A stretch of 20,988 bases of DNA from NCBI GenBank assembly GCA_934247125.1, contig CAKQIZ010000027.1, positions 1-20,988 of the forward strand. The letters are read 5' to 3'. Below the pieces are notes generated by a model. The model saw only the letters and a list, made by a program, of their open reading frames with translations. It was not told the DNA's origin and made no database searches. Positions 8,001 to 14,760 of this stretch are shown here, one piece after another. Numbering within the stretch: the stretch's first letter is position 1; each line of letters begins with the position of its first letter. This stretch comes from an uncultured Clostridia bacterium (GTDB taxonomy: Bacteria; Bacillota; Clostridia; Peptostreptococcales; Anaerovoracaceae). The translations under genes were made by a program, and so were the position numbers.

Positions 8001-11000
8001 GGTGTGATCTCGAAAGCAAATTCTCCCGCTTTCATTGTCCTGCCGTTGAGGACCTTTTCAATATTCAGTCCGCCGTTGGTGCTGTATGCATGAGATGCTT
8101 CGTATTTATTCTCGAATACTGCTCTGTCCGATGCATTGGAAACAGTACCGTTGTCATATGAAACCGCTGCCTCGAGCTGACCGTTGCCATCGTCTGTCAC
8201 TACGACAGTCGCCTTTGCAGTGTGACGGTCGTATGTCATTCCGCCGGCTTTCGGATCAGGTACAGTTTCCTTGATGTCAAAGGTGTATGTTCCTTCTTTT
8301 GTAAAGGTCACATCTCCGAAGTTGAAGCTTGTAGGCTTCTTGTTCGTTCCGCCAGATACGGATGCTCTGTCGCCGTTCTCTGCGATGGCAACCGTTCCAG
8401 CATTGATTGCTTCCTCTGTACTGTCGTCTCCTGCTGTCAGCGTGAACTCAAAGGTTTCATTCTCAAGCATATCTCTGCCTGTCAGTGTCTTGTCACCTCT
8501 GAGAGCAGTATCAGCATCAACTGTCAGTGTCACAGGATCTGCACTGTACGAGTTATTGAAAACAGGAACTCCAGTAGTTATTTCCCTGCCGTCAGCGTCC
8601 AGATACGTTCTGTCAACGATGACTGTATCCTTGCCATTGACTTTATCGATGTATACATTAAAACGTACAGTATACTTTGCAGTATCATATGTCACACCAT
8701 TGACTTTATAGCCGTTCTGAGCAGTAGCTCCTTCCGGGAGAACTTCCTCCATTGTGTACTCATATGATATAGGTTTTTCTATAGTTGCACCCTTTGCATA
8801 TTCTGCTGTCACTGTCACATTGCCGAATACGACACCTATACCGGTATTCGTTGTTTCGATGTAACTTTCTCCTCCAGGAAGCGGTGCTCCACCCTTCGCT
8901 GTGAGCCTGAAAGTGTACTCCCCGTCTTCAAGCTGTCTGCTGCCTGTGTAGTCAGTGAAGCTCTTTTTAGCTGCAACGTCCACATGTGCTGAATCAGCAT
9001 CGTATACATTCCTGAAAACTGCCGTATTGTCATTTATTATGACTGCATTCTCCAGCTCATCTCCATTATCGTCTCTGACCTGCTTCATGACTGCCTCTGC
9101 ATTGAGAGTGCCGTCCTTGTCAGTTACGGTAACTGTCACTGTGTATGCTGCGTATGAATATGATACGCCCAGCTTCCCGTCTGCAGCAGGGTCTTTCTCT
9201 ACGAGCCTGTATCTGTATGTTCCCGGCTCAGTGTATTTTATATCACCGAATGTCTTGTTTATATCATCAGCACTCTTGACCTGCACTACTGCAGTCTTGC
9301 CTGCTGCCGTGGTTGTGCTGTCCTCCGGCATCGGCATATCGCTGCCGTCAGCTACCAGGTAGAATGTGAACTCTGCATCTTTGAGATATTCCATATCCCA
9401 TGCGGAACCTCCGCTGGCTGTCACGAAGTCTTTTTTGAGCTTCAGGTTAGCTGATCCGTCAAGTGTTGCAGGATCTGCCTTATATGTGTTTGTAAAGGCT
9501 GCCGACGCAACATCGTTGCCCGGGATCGTGCCCTTTGCAAATACACCGCCGTTGTTATCCTTGCCTGTCTCTGCGTTGTCACCGGCGTTGTCCTGAGTAA
9601 CTGCTGCCGTAAAATGATCAGCCTTCGTCTCAGTCACAGTATACTCTGTTCCAGGTGCAAGACCGTATATCTTCAGAGTCTGTCCGCCTTTGAGAGTGAA
9701 TTTATCTCCCGGCTTTATCTTGAAAGACTCTCCGTCTGCTTCCGCTCCGGTGTATTTCTGTGCAGTATACTTGTCCTTGAGCTCACTGCCCTCTTTTGCT
9801 GTCAGTTCCAGCTTGTATTCGAACTCCTTGTTTTTCAGGCTTTCAGGAACTGCATGACCCTCCTCGGCCTTCACTGTCTTGCTGATATCCAGCTGTCCCG
9901 GAAGATCTAAAGTCATACGACCATTGTTGCCGAGATATGCGGTAATGCTGTTGCCATGGAAATCGTTTTCCCATACAGGCTTTATTGATCTGGAAGCCGT
10001 TCCCGTTTTATTCGCGCCATCTGCCTTATCTTCTGTAAAGTACGTCAGGCTGGTCGTTCTCGGTGTGCCTGCCGGGATGTAATACTGACTGGCCTTTTCA
10101 TCGTATCTGGCATATCCTTGCAGCAGCAGATTGCTGTTGCCCGGGATAGTCACTGTATTTATCTTCTTTTCTGCTTTACCGTCTTTCAGCTCATAGTAGT
10201 CACGCTGATAATAGTAAGTCGTTTCACCGCTGGTGTCTATCTCACCAGTTGCCGGGTTCTTACATTCTTTATCCGTGTACAGGAACGCATTGTTCTGGAA
10301 ATAATAGAAGTCATTTGTGGTCGCCGGTTCGAAGTATGAGTATGCGCCTATGCCTTCTGATGCTTCATCCTTTGAGTCCTTGTCATATTTGTTAGTGTAA
10401 AAACGCACATGACCTTCGTCATCCTTGTTGTCATTGATGTATGCCTGAAGGAGTGCATCAGGGTTTTCTATTTTTTCTGCAACACCGTCTTTGAGACTCA
10501 CATTATAGAAAAGACGCATAGGGTATGTCTCATCTATAGTCATGTTGCCGTCTTTGTCGATCTCGTAATATCTGAGCGGGATCAGGCTGGCAGGGATCTT
10601 CATTGTGACAAGATCGCCCACATTCAGCTGATTATCACCTGTAGCCTTTTCGACTGTTATCACGATATCTTTGAGATTTCCTTCCGGATATACATGGTTC
10701 GTATAAGGGATGGCATAGTCAAATGTATATTTTACTGTCGTTTTATTGCCTGCTGTTGTCTCTGTCCTGCTGTAGCCCTGAGTCCCGGATGTAAGCATCT
10801 GATCTGCATACAGCAGTGTGTTCAGGTCATCGACCTGCATATAGTCACCAAGCTGATCGGTGATCGTGATATATCCAGCCTGACTCGGGTCTTCTCCCTG
10901 ATCCACATGAGTCGGAGACTGCGCTGAAGATATGATCTCATCACCGATCTCAGTGAATATACTGTTCAGATCTGCAGCATCTGTTGCTGCCTTGTAGTAC

Positions 11001-12268
11001 TGAGTATCCTCGCCGCTGCCGTTCTTCGCACGTGTGCCGAGCTTATTATACTTTTCTGCATCAGGATAGTTGCTGGACATACCATGCATATATGCATTGA
11101 ACATCTCCTTGTCTGACCATCTGCCCCCGCCTGTATGCCCTGTGACGCCGGCATCCGCCTCTGAGAAAACACCTATAGTGTAGATGGTCGCGTCTTTCTT
11201 GATAGCCTTTGCAGAGTTTATAGCATTATTTGCAACGGTATCGTCGAATCCACTGTGATGGTTCGGCTGGCCGTCCGTAAAGAATATAACTATCCTCTTG
11301 ACATTCTTGCGCTCGCTGTTTTCTGCCTGATCATCCTTGCTCTGCTTTACGAGTTTCTGTGTAAAATCCATGGCATAATCTGCCGCAGTAGCACCTGCAG
11401 GCTGCAATGCATTTACTTTATTCTGCAGCTCTGACTTGTTATCATTGGTATATGCCTTGTAATTGCTTACTATCTGAGTGTAGTTATAAGTATTTTTGCC
11501 TTCTCGGTAAGTATCGTTGCCGATCTTATCAGTTTTATCTCCGGCAAACTTCACGATCGAGATGCGGCTCTTCAGGTTATCCGGCAGCTTGCCGTTCTCA
11601 GCTGCAGATCTGTCGATGAAACTGTTCACCGCATTCTTGAGCGTCGTCATCTTTTTTACACTATTATATTCATAGAACTGGTCATGACTGCTGTCAGTAT
11701 CGTCTGCACTGGTTTTAGGTGTCACATACTGCCTTCCTATCCCCAAAAAGCCACCATAATACCACCTTTTCTGTGAGTTGCTGTACTGCACTTCGGTATA
11801 CTCTCCGCTGCGCAGTATATAATACGTCTTGCTCGTATCCAGCTGATAAACTTCCTGATATCCACCGCTGAAATTATCCATACTGCCTGACACATCCAGT
11901 ACCAGCACTATATCGAGGGGTACTGTTGTCTGTCCCATTATCTTCGCTGTAGATGACAGTGCCGATAATCCCACGAGAAAATCCGAATCATTATCCTTCT
12001 TTATGGTTTTCGAATTTCCGTTTGGCTTCGTCAGTACAATATCCTCCGTTGACACGGACTTGTCCGTCCAGATACGGCCGACGTTCTTCGTGCTGTCATC
12101 CAGCGCGTTCGAGTCGTGCCAGTTGTTCACAGTCAGATCGTCCGCGACTGTGTTCTCAGCTGCACCTGCACTCTGTGGACATAGACATAGTCCGAAAACC
12201 ATGACTGCGGCTACCACAAATGCAAGTATCGATGCTGATAGCTTTCTTTTCCTGCTTAATACTCTCAT
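5051..12268 (-). CDS. giant surface adhesin: VWA domain plus ten Spy0128/FctA-type repeats
   Basis: This is a 2405-residue secreted, cell-surface protein. In order: a signal peptide (about 1-37, RKRK then a hydrophobic core ending SAGAA); a short N-terminal region with NVGRIWTDKSVS; a VWA domain (about 117-450) with MIDAS residues DVSGS (from Asp125), Thr294 and Asp332 (FFTDGQP); a roughly 340-residue beta-rich region; a Cna-B-like domain (about 792-929); ten tandem Spy0128/FctA pilin-type domains (about 937-2365); and a C-terminal hydrophobic helix ending RRKIKQ. The repeats keep the Lys, Glu and Asn (for example KTLTGR, IKE, FENKY) that form intramolecular isopeptide bonds. The expected LPxTG is replaced by GTDTGD. 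I chose ATG 12268 because AAGGAG precedes it and a signal peptide follows. The in-frame codon at 12412 lies in the promoter. The likely role is host or surface adhesion. Confidence 0.9.
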   Translation of the reverse strand: MRVLSRKRKLSASILAFVVAAVMVFGLCLCPQSAGAAENTVADDLTVNNWHDSNALDDSTKNVGRIWTDKSVSTEDIVLTKPNGNSKTIKKDNDSDFLVGLSALSSTAKIMGQTTVPLDIVLVLDVSGSMDNFSGGYQEVYQLDTSKTYYILRSGEYTEVQYSNSQKRWYYGGFLGIGRQYVTPKTSADDTDSSHDQFYEYNSVKKMTTLKNAVNSFIDRSAAENGKLPDNLKSRISIVKFAGDKTDKIGNDTYREGKNTYNYTQIVSNYKAYTNDNKSELQNKVNALQPAGATAADYAMDFTQKLVKQSKDDQAENSERKNVKRIVIFFTDGQPNHHSGFDDTVANNAINSAKAIKKDATIYTIGVFSEADAGVTGHTGGGRWSDKEMFNAYMHGMSSNYPDAEKYNKLGTRAKNGSGEDTQYYKAATDAADLNSIFTEIGDEIISSAQSPTHVDQGEDPSQAGYITITDQLGDYMQVDDLNTLLYADQMLTSGTQGYSRTETTAGNKTTVKYTFDYAIPYTNHVYPEGNLKDIVITVEKATGDNQLNVGDLVTMKIPASLIPLRYYEIDKDGNMTIDETYPMRLFYNVSLKDGVAEKIENPDALLQAYINDNKDDEGHVRFYTNKYDKDSKDEASEGIGAYSYFEPATTNDFYYFQNNAFLYTDKECKNPATGEIDTSGETTYYYQRDYYELKDGKAEKKINTVTIPGNSNLLLQGYARYDEKASQYYIPAGTPRTTSLTYFTEDKADGANKTGTASRSIKPVWENDFHGNSITAYLGNNGRMTLDLPGQLDISKTVKAEEGHAVPESLKNKEFEYKLELTAKEGSELKDKYTAQKYTGAEADGESFKIKPGDKFTLKGGQTLKIYGLAPGTEYTVTETKADHFTAAVTQDNAGDNAETGKDNNGGVFAKGTIPGNDVASAAFTNTYKADPATLDGSANLKLKKDFVTASGGSAWDMEYLKDAEFTFYLVADGSDMPMPEDSTTTAAGKTAVVQVKSADDINKTFGDIKYTEPGTYRYRLVEKDPAADGKLGVSYSYAAYTVTVTVTDKDGTLNAEAVMKQVRDDNGDELENAVIINDNTAVFRNVYDADSAHVDVAAKKSFTDYTGSRQLEDGEYTFRLTAKGGAPLPGGESYIETTNTGIGVVFGNVTVTAEYAKGATIEKPISYEYTMEEVLPEGATAQNGYKVNGVTYDTAKYTVRFNVYIDKVNGKDTVIVDRTYLDADGREITTGVPVFNNSYSADPVTLTVDADTALRGDKTLTGRDMLENETFEFTLTAGDDSTEEAINAGTVAIAENGDRASVSGGTNKKPTSFNFGDVTFTKEGTYTFDIKETVPDPKAGGMTYDRHTAKATVVVTDDGNGQLEAAVSYDNGTVSNASDRAVFENKYEASHAYSTNGGLNIEKVLNGRTMKAGEFAFEITPSEGAPAISDSDREFTNVERRASGIPETMKKLQGLVFTQDNAGTTYTYTVQEAAGDLIGVTYDDTEYTVAIKVVDNGDGTMHTVTTIMWTAADGSEQTAVYDSSDAEAGIPTVRFDNSYKAAAADPVDITEGFQKVLKGRDWKDSDSFTFTLRALTDGAPMPEKSEVTVSKADLTDGKAPVSFGNITFTKAGAYEYEVKEQDPGDSGAAGVKYDTAARTITVTVTDNENGQLEAVVTTVAGSRTFTNKYETEDLSLDEVCGVSVTKVLYGHDMAKDQFEFTIKAKDKASADKMNISLDEGAVFGNPAANDSEVSTLIDSLGMILTQEDIGKTYTYTIAETKGSDKGYVYDKNQYKLEITTIDNGDGTLKANIVLTNTTTGEKIFNKTVSKEEPAAGQEGIAIGFENRYDGSTDADGGTKADVKADKTLTGRSLKADEFTFMLATKPADGSEGEVLQTVKNDSSGNIAFSSLSYKTLDEAAGENAVILSDAVREGYAVKSVDDDGRTVYTLSYRVYEDSSALPGGVSMTSGTFDFTVTVTDNGDGTLTAVTKYPDGKSKFGFVNQYGTDDVDVNVTGSKTLSYAEGLTPNDITGKFTFTITALTDGAPMPDNTTAKNDAAGNVNFGKTTFKLSDLEDVAPAADESRTKVFEYKVTEAGSAAGVTNDPDAVTGKTFTITLTDDGNGKLTATCDPAEGPKFTFTNTYTVGELPSSITDQISIDKDLTGRDLRDGEFSFELLEGGEVIATGSNDAKGKVTFSRITYTEPGNHTYTVREVKGSAGGVTYDDQLYTVYTQITDNGDGTLKAKHQVITMITDNEAVPAEKNAITFSNKYKAAPTSVTVGAVKKLEGKALEAGQFTFQLKDADGKVIAEAKNDKTGAVMFDTVKFKKAGVYEYTVSEVNDKQANVKYDEHVYKIKVTVTDDGSGMLTAEVSDGSIVFTNHYEPAGTGTDTGDNSNMAVALGLMMMAATAGGAVLVRRKIKQ
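5170..9460 (-). repeat. ten diverged repeats coding for isopeptide-bonded pilin-like domains
   Basis: Ten consecutive coding repeats of about 110-165 codons each make up 60% of the adhesin. Each begins with a KxLxGR-like strand, has a GxTFTxxGxYxYxVxE centre, and ends with VTVTDNGDGxL followed by FxNxY. DNA identity between units is low, so they are protein-level repeats with little risk of recombination. Two units share a near-identical ALTDGAPMP segment. Confidence 0.8.
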
Positions 12269-12312
12269 TCTCAGCTCTCCTTCTTTTGAACTTCCCCTAT
12301 TTACGAAATACT

Positions 12313-12353
12313 TTGTAATATTGAGCGATATCAAAGTAAATCTTATATTACAA
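12313..12353 (-). promoter_or_regulatory. inverted repeat in the adhesin 5' leader
   Basis: TTGTAATAT (12313-12321) and ATATTACAA (12345-12353) form a perfect 9-bp inverted repeat spaced by 23 bp. It lies between the promoter and the adhesin start codon. It could be an operator or an RNA stem that modulates adhesin expression. Confidence 0.45.
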
Positions 12354-12402
12354 TTAGATTTTTTAATAGATATATGTAGAATCAGTTCTGTTGCGATTTT
12401 TA

Positions 12403-12431
12403 AGTATACCACATTACTCCTGTTATTTCAA
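12403..12431 (-). promoter_or_regulatory. adhesin promoter
   Basis: On the minus strand TTGAAA (12426-12431) and TATACT (12403-12408) are separated by 17 bp. Transcription would begin near 12396, leaving a leader of about 128 nt. This excludes the upstream in-frame start at 12412 and supports 12268. Confidence 0.65.
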
Positions 12432-12752
12432 TGTATTTTCACAATTCTGTTTTCAGTAACAATCGGAACTCACAGGTGCTTTTTGGCTTCCTTTAAAAGA
12501 GGGAGTGTGTAATCTTATAAATAAAAATTTCCATTAATATATATACATGTTCACCCTTTATTATCGGATCCGGGGAAATCCTAAAATATGCAAATATAAA
12601 TGTAGATAAAATCAGCGGCCTGAACCTGCGAAACATACAGTTGATGCTTTTGCAAAATCATGCGCGAATGTTTATACATGTTTATCCGCGACGTGTCCGT
12701 GAGAGTCCTGCAGGCGCACAGCCCGCAGTCTTTACATAAAAACTTCCCGTAA
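12432..12752. other. intergenic stretch, no gene
   Basis: No coding signal was found between the adhesin promoter and the tRNA terminator. The stretch is AT-rich near 12510-12560 and includes one copy of TGTGTAAT at 12506-12513, the octamer that recurs at the left end of the window. A short direct repeat of ATGTTTAT lies near 12668-12690. Nothing else stands out. Confidence 0.4.
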
Positions 12753-12784
12753 CAAAAAAAACGACCGGATGTTCGTATCCGGCC
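12753..12784 (-). terminator. terminator of tRNA-Arg
   Basis: On the minus strand the stem GGCCGGAT / ATCCGGTC (one G-U pair) is followed by an uninterrupted run of eight T. It starts right after the tRNA CCA end. Confidence 0.85.
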
Positions 12785-12789
12785 GCGTC

Positions 12790-12864
12790 TGGCACCCCTA
12801 GCAGGAATCGAACCTGCAACTAACCCTTAGGAGGGGTTTGTTATATCCATTTAACTATAGAGGC
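12790..12864 (-). tRNA. tRNA-Arg (anticodon CCU)
   Basis: This 75-nt cloverleaf has an encoded CCA end. The acceptor arm GCCTCTA pairs with TAGGGGT (with a G-U at the first pair). The D-arm is GTTA...TAAC, and the anticodon stem AACCC/GGGTT encloses the loop CTCCTAA, giving anticodon CCU. The T-arm is GCAGG-TTCGATT-CCTGC. It decodes AGG arginine codons. It is transcribed alone, with a promoter just upstream and a strong terminator just downstream. Confidence 0.93.
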
Positions 12865-12887
12865 ATATATGTGTTTTTTGCTCCACT

Positions 12888-12917
12888 ATGATATCACATG
12901 TGCGGGTGCTTTTTCAA
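12888..12917 (-). promoter_or_regulatory. tRNA-Arg promoter
   Basis: On the minus strand TTGAAA (12912-12917) and TATCAT (12888-12893) are separated by 18 bp. The -10 ends about 24 bp before the tRNA 5' end, a normal distance for a tRNA precursor. Confidence 0.6.
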
Positions 12918-12934
12918 GGGTTATATAAAAAGTA

Positions 12935-12953
12935 CGCGAAATTAATTATCGCG
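12935..12953. repeat. 19-bp imperfect palindrome CGCGA...TCGCG
   Basis: CGCGA and TCGCG flank an AATTAATTA-type core, forming a near-perfect dyad upstream of the tRNA promoter. It may bind a protein; no function is known to me. Confidence 0.3.
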
Positions 12954-13113
12954 CATTTCCGCAGGTTTCGCGGTGCAGTGATGCGTCCGGGATATCCGGT
13001 TTCGCAGTGAGACGATGACATGGCGTGCATCATAACGGTGTGGCCGCGGCGTTTGCAGATGTTTTTAGTCCAGATTGTTTTTTTGATGTTTTTCTGCTTC
13101 ATGCCTATATACA

Positions 13114-13137
13114 AAATATAGTACGCAGGTGTATAAT
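13114..13137 (+). promoter_or_regulatory. candidate -10 box for the small glycyl-radical-like gene
   Basis: A perfect TATAAT at 13132-13137 is preceded at 18 bp by a poor -35 (TATACA, about 13108-13113). Transcription would start near 13144, only about 20 nt before the ATG. Confidence 0.4.
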
Positions 13138-13163
13138 CTTACCCAGATAAAGGAGGTATCATC

Positions 13164-13460
13164 ATGGCAGTAAAAATAACGGGAAATGCAGATCCGCGCG
13201 AGGCTCAGGCTTACGTCGATTATCTGCAGGAAAAATACAACAGGAAGCTCGAGATGCTCGACGTGCATATCGACGGTGATTATGCAGATCTTAACTACAC
13301 GTTCTCGCATGTTCCTTTCGAGAGGATCAGGAGGATCACGGGCTATCTCGTTGGTACGATGGACAACTGGAACGATGCGAAGAAGGCCGAAGAGGCAGAT
13401 CGTGTAAAACATTCACTTGGCGGCGCTCAGGGCGCTGACGGTATGGAACAGCTTTCATAG
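13164..13460 (+). CDS. small stand-alone NrdD-like glycyl-radical domain protein
   Basis: This 98-residue protein has a C-terminal half resembling the C-terminus of anaerobic (class III) ribonucleotide reductase NrdD. The segment RRITGYLVGT (56-65), then WNDAKKAEE and DRVKH, matches the family pattern R-x-x-GYL...WN-x-(G/A)K-x-x-E. Gly60 sits where the radical glycine is found. It has no cysteine at all, so the NrdD zinc site and thiyl residues are absent and it cannot be a reductase alone. Residues 1-50 form a separate small region with no recognised motif. Ribosome binding site AAAGGAGG precedes the ATG. By analogy with GrcA/YfiD, a spare radical domain for pyruvate formate-lyase, it could be a spare or regulatory radical domain. 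That is inference. Confidence 0.65.
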   Translation: MAVKITGNADPREAQAYVDYLQEKYNRKLEMLDVHIDGDYADLNYTFSHVPFERIRRITGYLVGTMDNWNDAKKAEEADRVKHSLGGAQGADGMEQLS

Positions 13461-13512
13461 AGAGCGTCCCGGAAGCCCGGCAGCCCAGTGACTTACAACT
13501 TAGGAGAAAATA

Positions 13513-14391
13513 ATGACAACTCTGAACGGAATGTCGGAAAGAACGAAAGGAGCCGCGCTGATGTGCACCTCCGCGCTCCTCTTTTCGGCAATGCAGATAC
13601 CCATCAGCCTGTCCGGGACAACGATCCCGATAATGGAGCAGGTTTTTTTCAGAAATATCGTGACTCTGATACTGAGTTTCATACTCATAATTAGATCCAG
13701 AGGCTCGCTCTTTGGCACAAAAAAGAACCAGCCTCTTCTTTTTGTGCGCTCGACATTCGGTTTCCTGGGTCTTATCACCCAGTTCTACGCAGTGGCGCAC
13801 GCCAACCAGGGCGATGTATCCACGATGATGAAGCTGTCGCCTTTCATGATAACGCTGTGGGCAGCGATCTTCCTCAAGGAAAAGATCCGCAAAGTACAGA
13901 TACCTGCGCTGCTGATCGCCTTCCTGGGCGCGGCGTTCGTTGCGAATCCGGCGTTCAATTCGAACCTGCTGCCGCTTTTCATGGCGTTCCTGTGCGCATT
14001 CTTTTCAAGCGTATCGTACACGCTGCTGGCATACTTCAAGAATAAAGTCGACGGAATGACGATAATCATGCATTTTTCAACGTTCTGCGTGCTTGCATGC
14101 ATACCGTTCATGACATTCGATTTCGTGATGCCGACGTTCAAAGAGCTGCTCCTGCTGCTCCTTATCGGCGTGTTCGGCGGCTTCGGGCAGATCACACTGA
14201 CCTACGCATACAGGCTGGCGACCGCCGCCGAGATCAGCATTTACAACTATTCCGGCATCGTGTTCTCGATCATTCTGGGGTATGTTTTCCTCGGCGAGGT
14301 GCTGGATGTCACATCAGTCATCGGCTGCGCGCTGGTGATCGTCGCGGCTCTCATCACTTATATTTTTTCGGGGGGAAAGGCTGCGCACTGA
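13513..14391 (+). CDS. EamA/DMT-family permease
   Basis: This 292-residue membrane protein has about ten hydrophobic helices arranged as two EamA halves (about 10-145 and 150-288), the normal size and layout of drug/metabolite transporters. Family marks include FFRNIVTLIL near the second helix, the LSPFMITLWAAIFLKEK end of the first half and YNYSGIVFSIILGYVFLGE in the second. The substrate is unknown; relatives export amino acids or metabolites. Ribosome binding site AGGAG lies six bases before ATG. It starts 52 nt after the small glycyl-radical-like gene and is probably co-transcribed with it. A strong terminator lies about 200 nt downstream. Confidence 0.9.
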   Translation: MTTLNGMSERTKGAALMCTSALLFSAMQIPISLSGTTIPIMEQVFFRNIVTLILSFILIIRSRGSLFGTKKNQPLLFVRSTFGFLGLITQFYAVAHANQGDVSTMMKLSPFMITLWAAIFLKEKIRKVQIPALLIAFLGAAFVANPAFNSNLLPLFMAFLCAFFSSVSYTLLAYFKNKVDGMTIIMHFSTFCVLACIPFMTFDFVMPTFKELLLLLLIGVFGGFGQITLTYAYRLATAAEISIYNYSGIVFSIILGYVFLGEVLDVTSVIGCALVIVAALITYIFSGGKAAH

Positions 14392-14593
14392 CGGCTGTCA
14401 GGGCGGTAATGAGAACGTCACGGGTCATCAGGGAGACATCCCGGCGATCACATGAACTTCAGGGACGGCCTCTCGCTCCGCGGAGTGGCTGATGAGCATC
14501 CGCCGGACGTCCTCATGACTGCGTGCAGACCCGCAGCTGCAGCCTTTACATCACAGATCCGACACAAAAGGATACGCAACTTGTGCACATAAT
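14392..14593. other. non-coding 3' region of the permease transcript
   Basis: Two hundred bases of GC-richer sequence separate the permease stop from its terminator. No gene with a ribosome binding site and no strong repeat was seen. It would form a long 3' UTR. Confidence 0.35.
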
Positions 14594-14632
14594 GCGGCAG
14601 AGCAGGCTATCATCCGCTCTGCCGCTTGTTTT
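14594..14632 (+). terminator. terminator after the EamA permease
   Basis: A perfect 10-bp stem GCGGCAGAGC / GCTCTGCCGC with a 12-nt loop is followed by TTGTTTT. Its T-rich tail overlaps the -35 of the purB promoter. Confidence 0.85.
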
Positions 14633-14655
14633 ATCCCCCTTTTTTGTGATATAAT
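14626..14655 (+). promoter_or_regulatory. purB promoter
   Basis: TTGTTT (14626-14631) and a perfect TATAAT (14650-14655) are separated by 18 bp. Transcription would start near 14662, giving a leader of about 99 nt. Confidence 0.6.
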
Positions 14656-14661
14656 AATCGT

Positions 14662-14760
14662 TGTATGTGCTGAACACAGTCAGCATTTCTCGTCGAAGCG
14701 GGCCGATGGGAACCCGAAAAATGATATTTCCCGCACAGTGATTATAAAAGGAGTGAGATT
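14662..14760 (+). promoter_or_regulatory. structured 5' leader of purB, possible cis-acting RNA
   Basis: The leader holds one hairpin GCTGA / TCAGC (14669-14684). It also holds a second region where CGGG (14699-14702) can pair either with CCCG at 14713-14716 or, as GCGGG, with CCCGC at 14730-14734. These pairings exclude each other, as in a switch. The length suits a small riboswitch, but I could not match it to the purine, ZTP or PRPP classes known upstream of purine genes. The ribosome binding site AAAAGGAG follows directly. Confidence 0.4.

Noticed and set aside
12269..12412. 48-residue N-terminal extension of the adhesin from 12412
   Set aside because: It has no signal-peptide logic, overlaps the -10 box of the likely promoter, and a good ribosome binding site precedes the ATG at 12268.
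14662..14760. ZTP, fluoride or purine riboswitch upstream of purB
   Set aside because: The conserved cores I know for these classes (for example the CTGGGC end of ZTP or the purine-junction loops) are not present.
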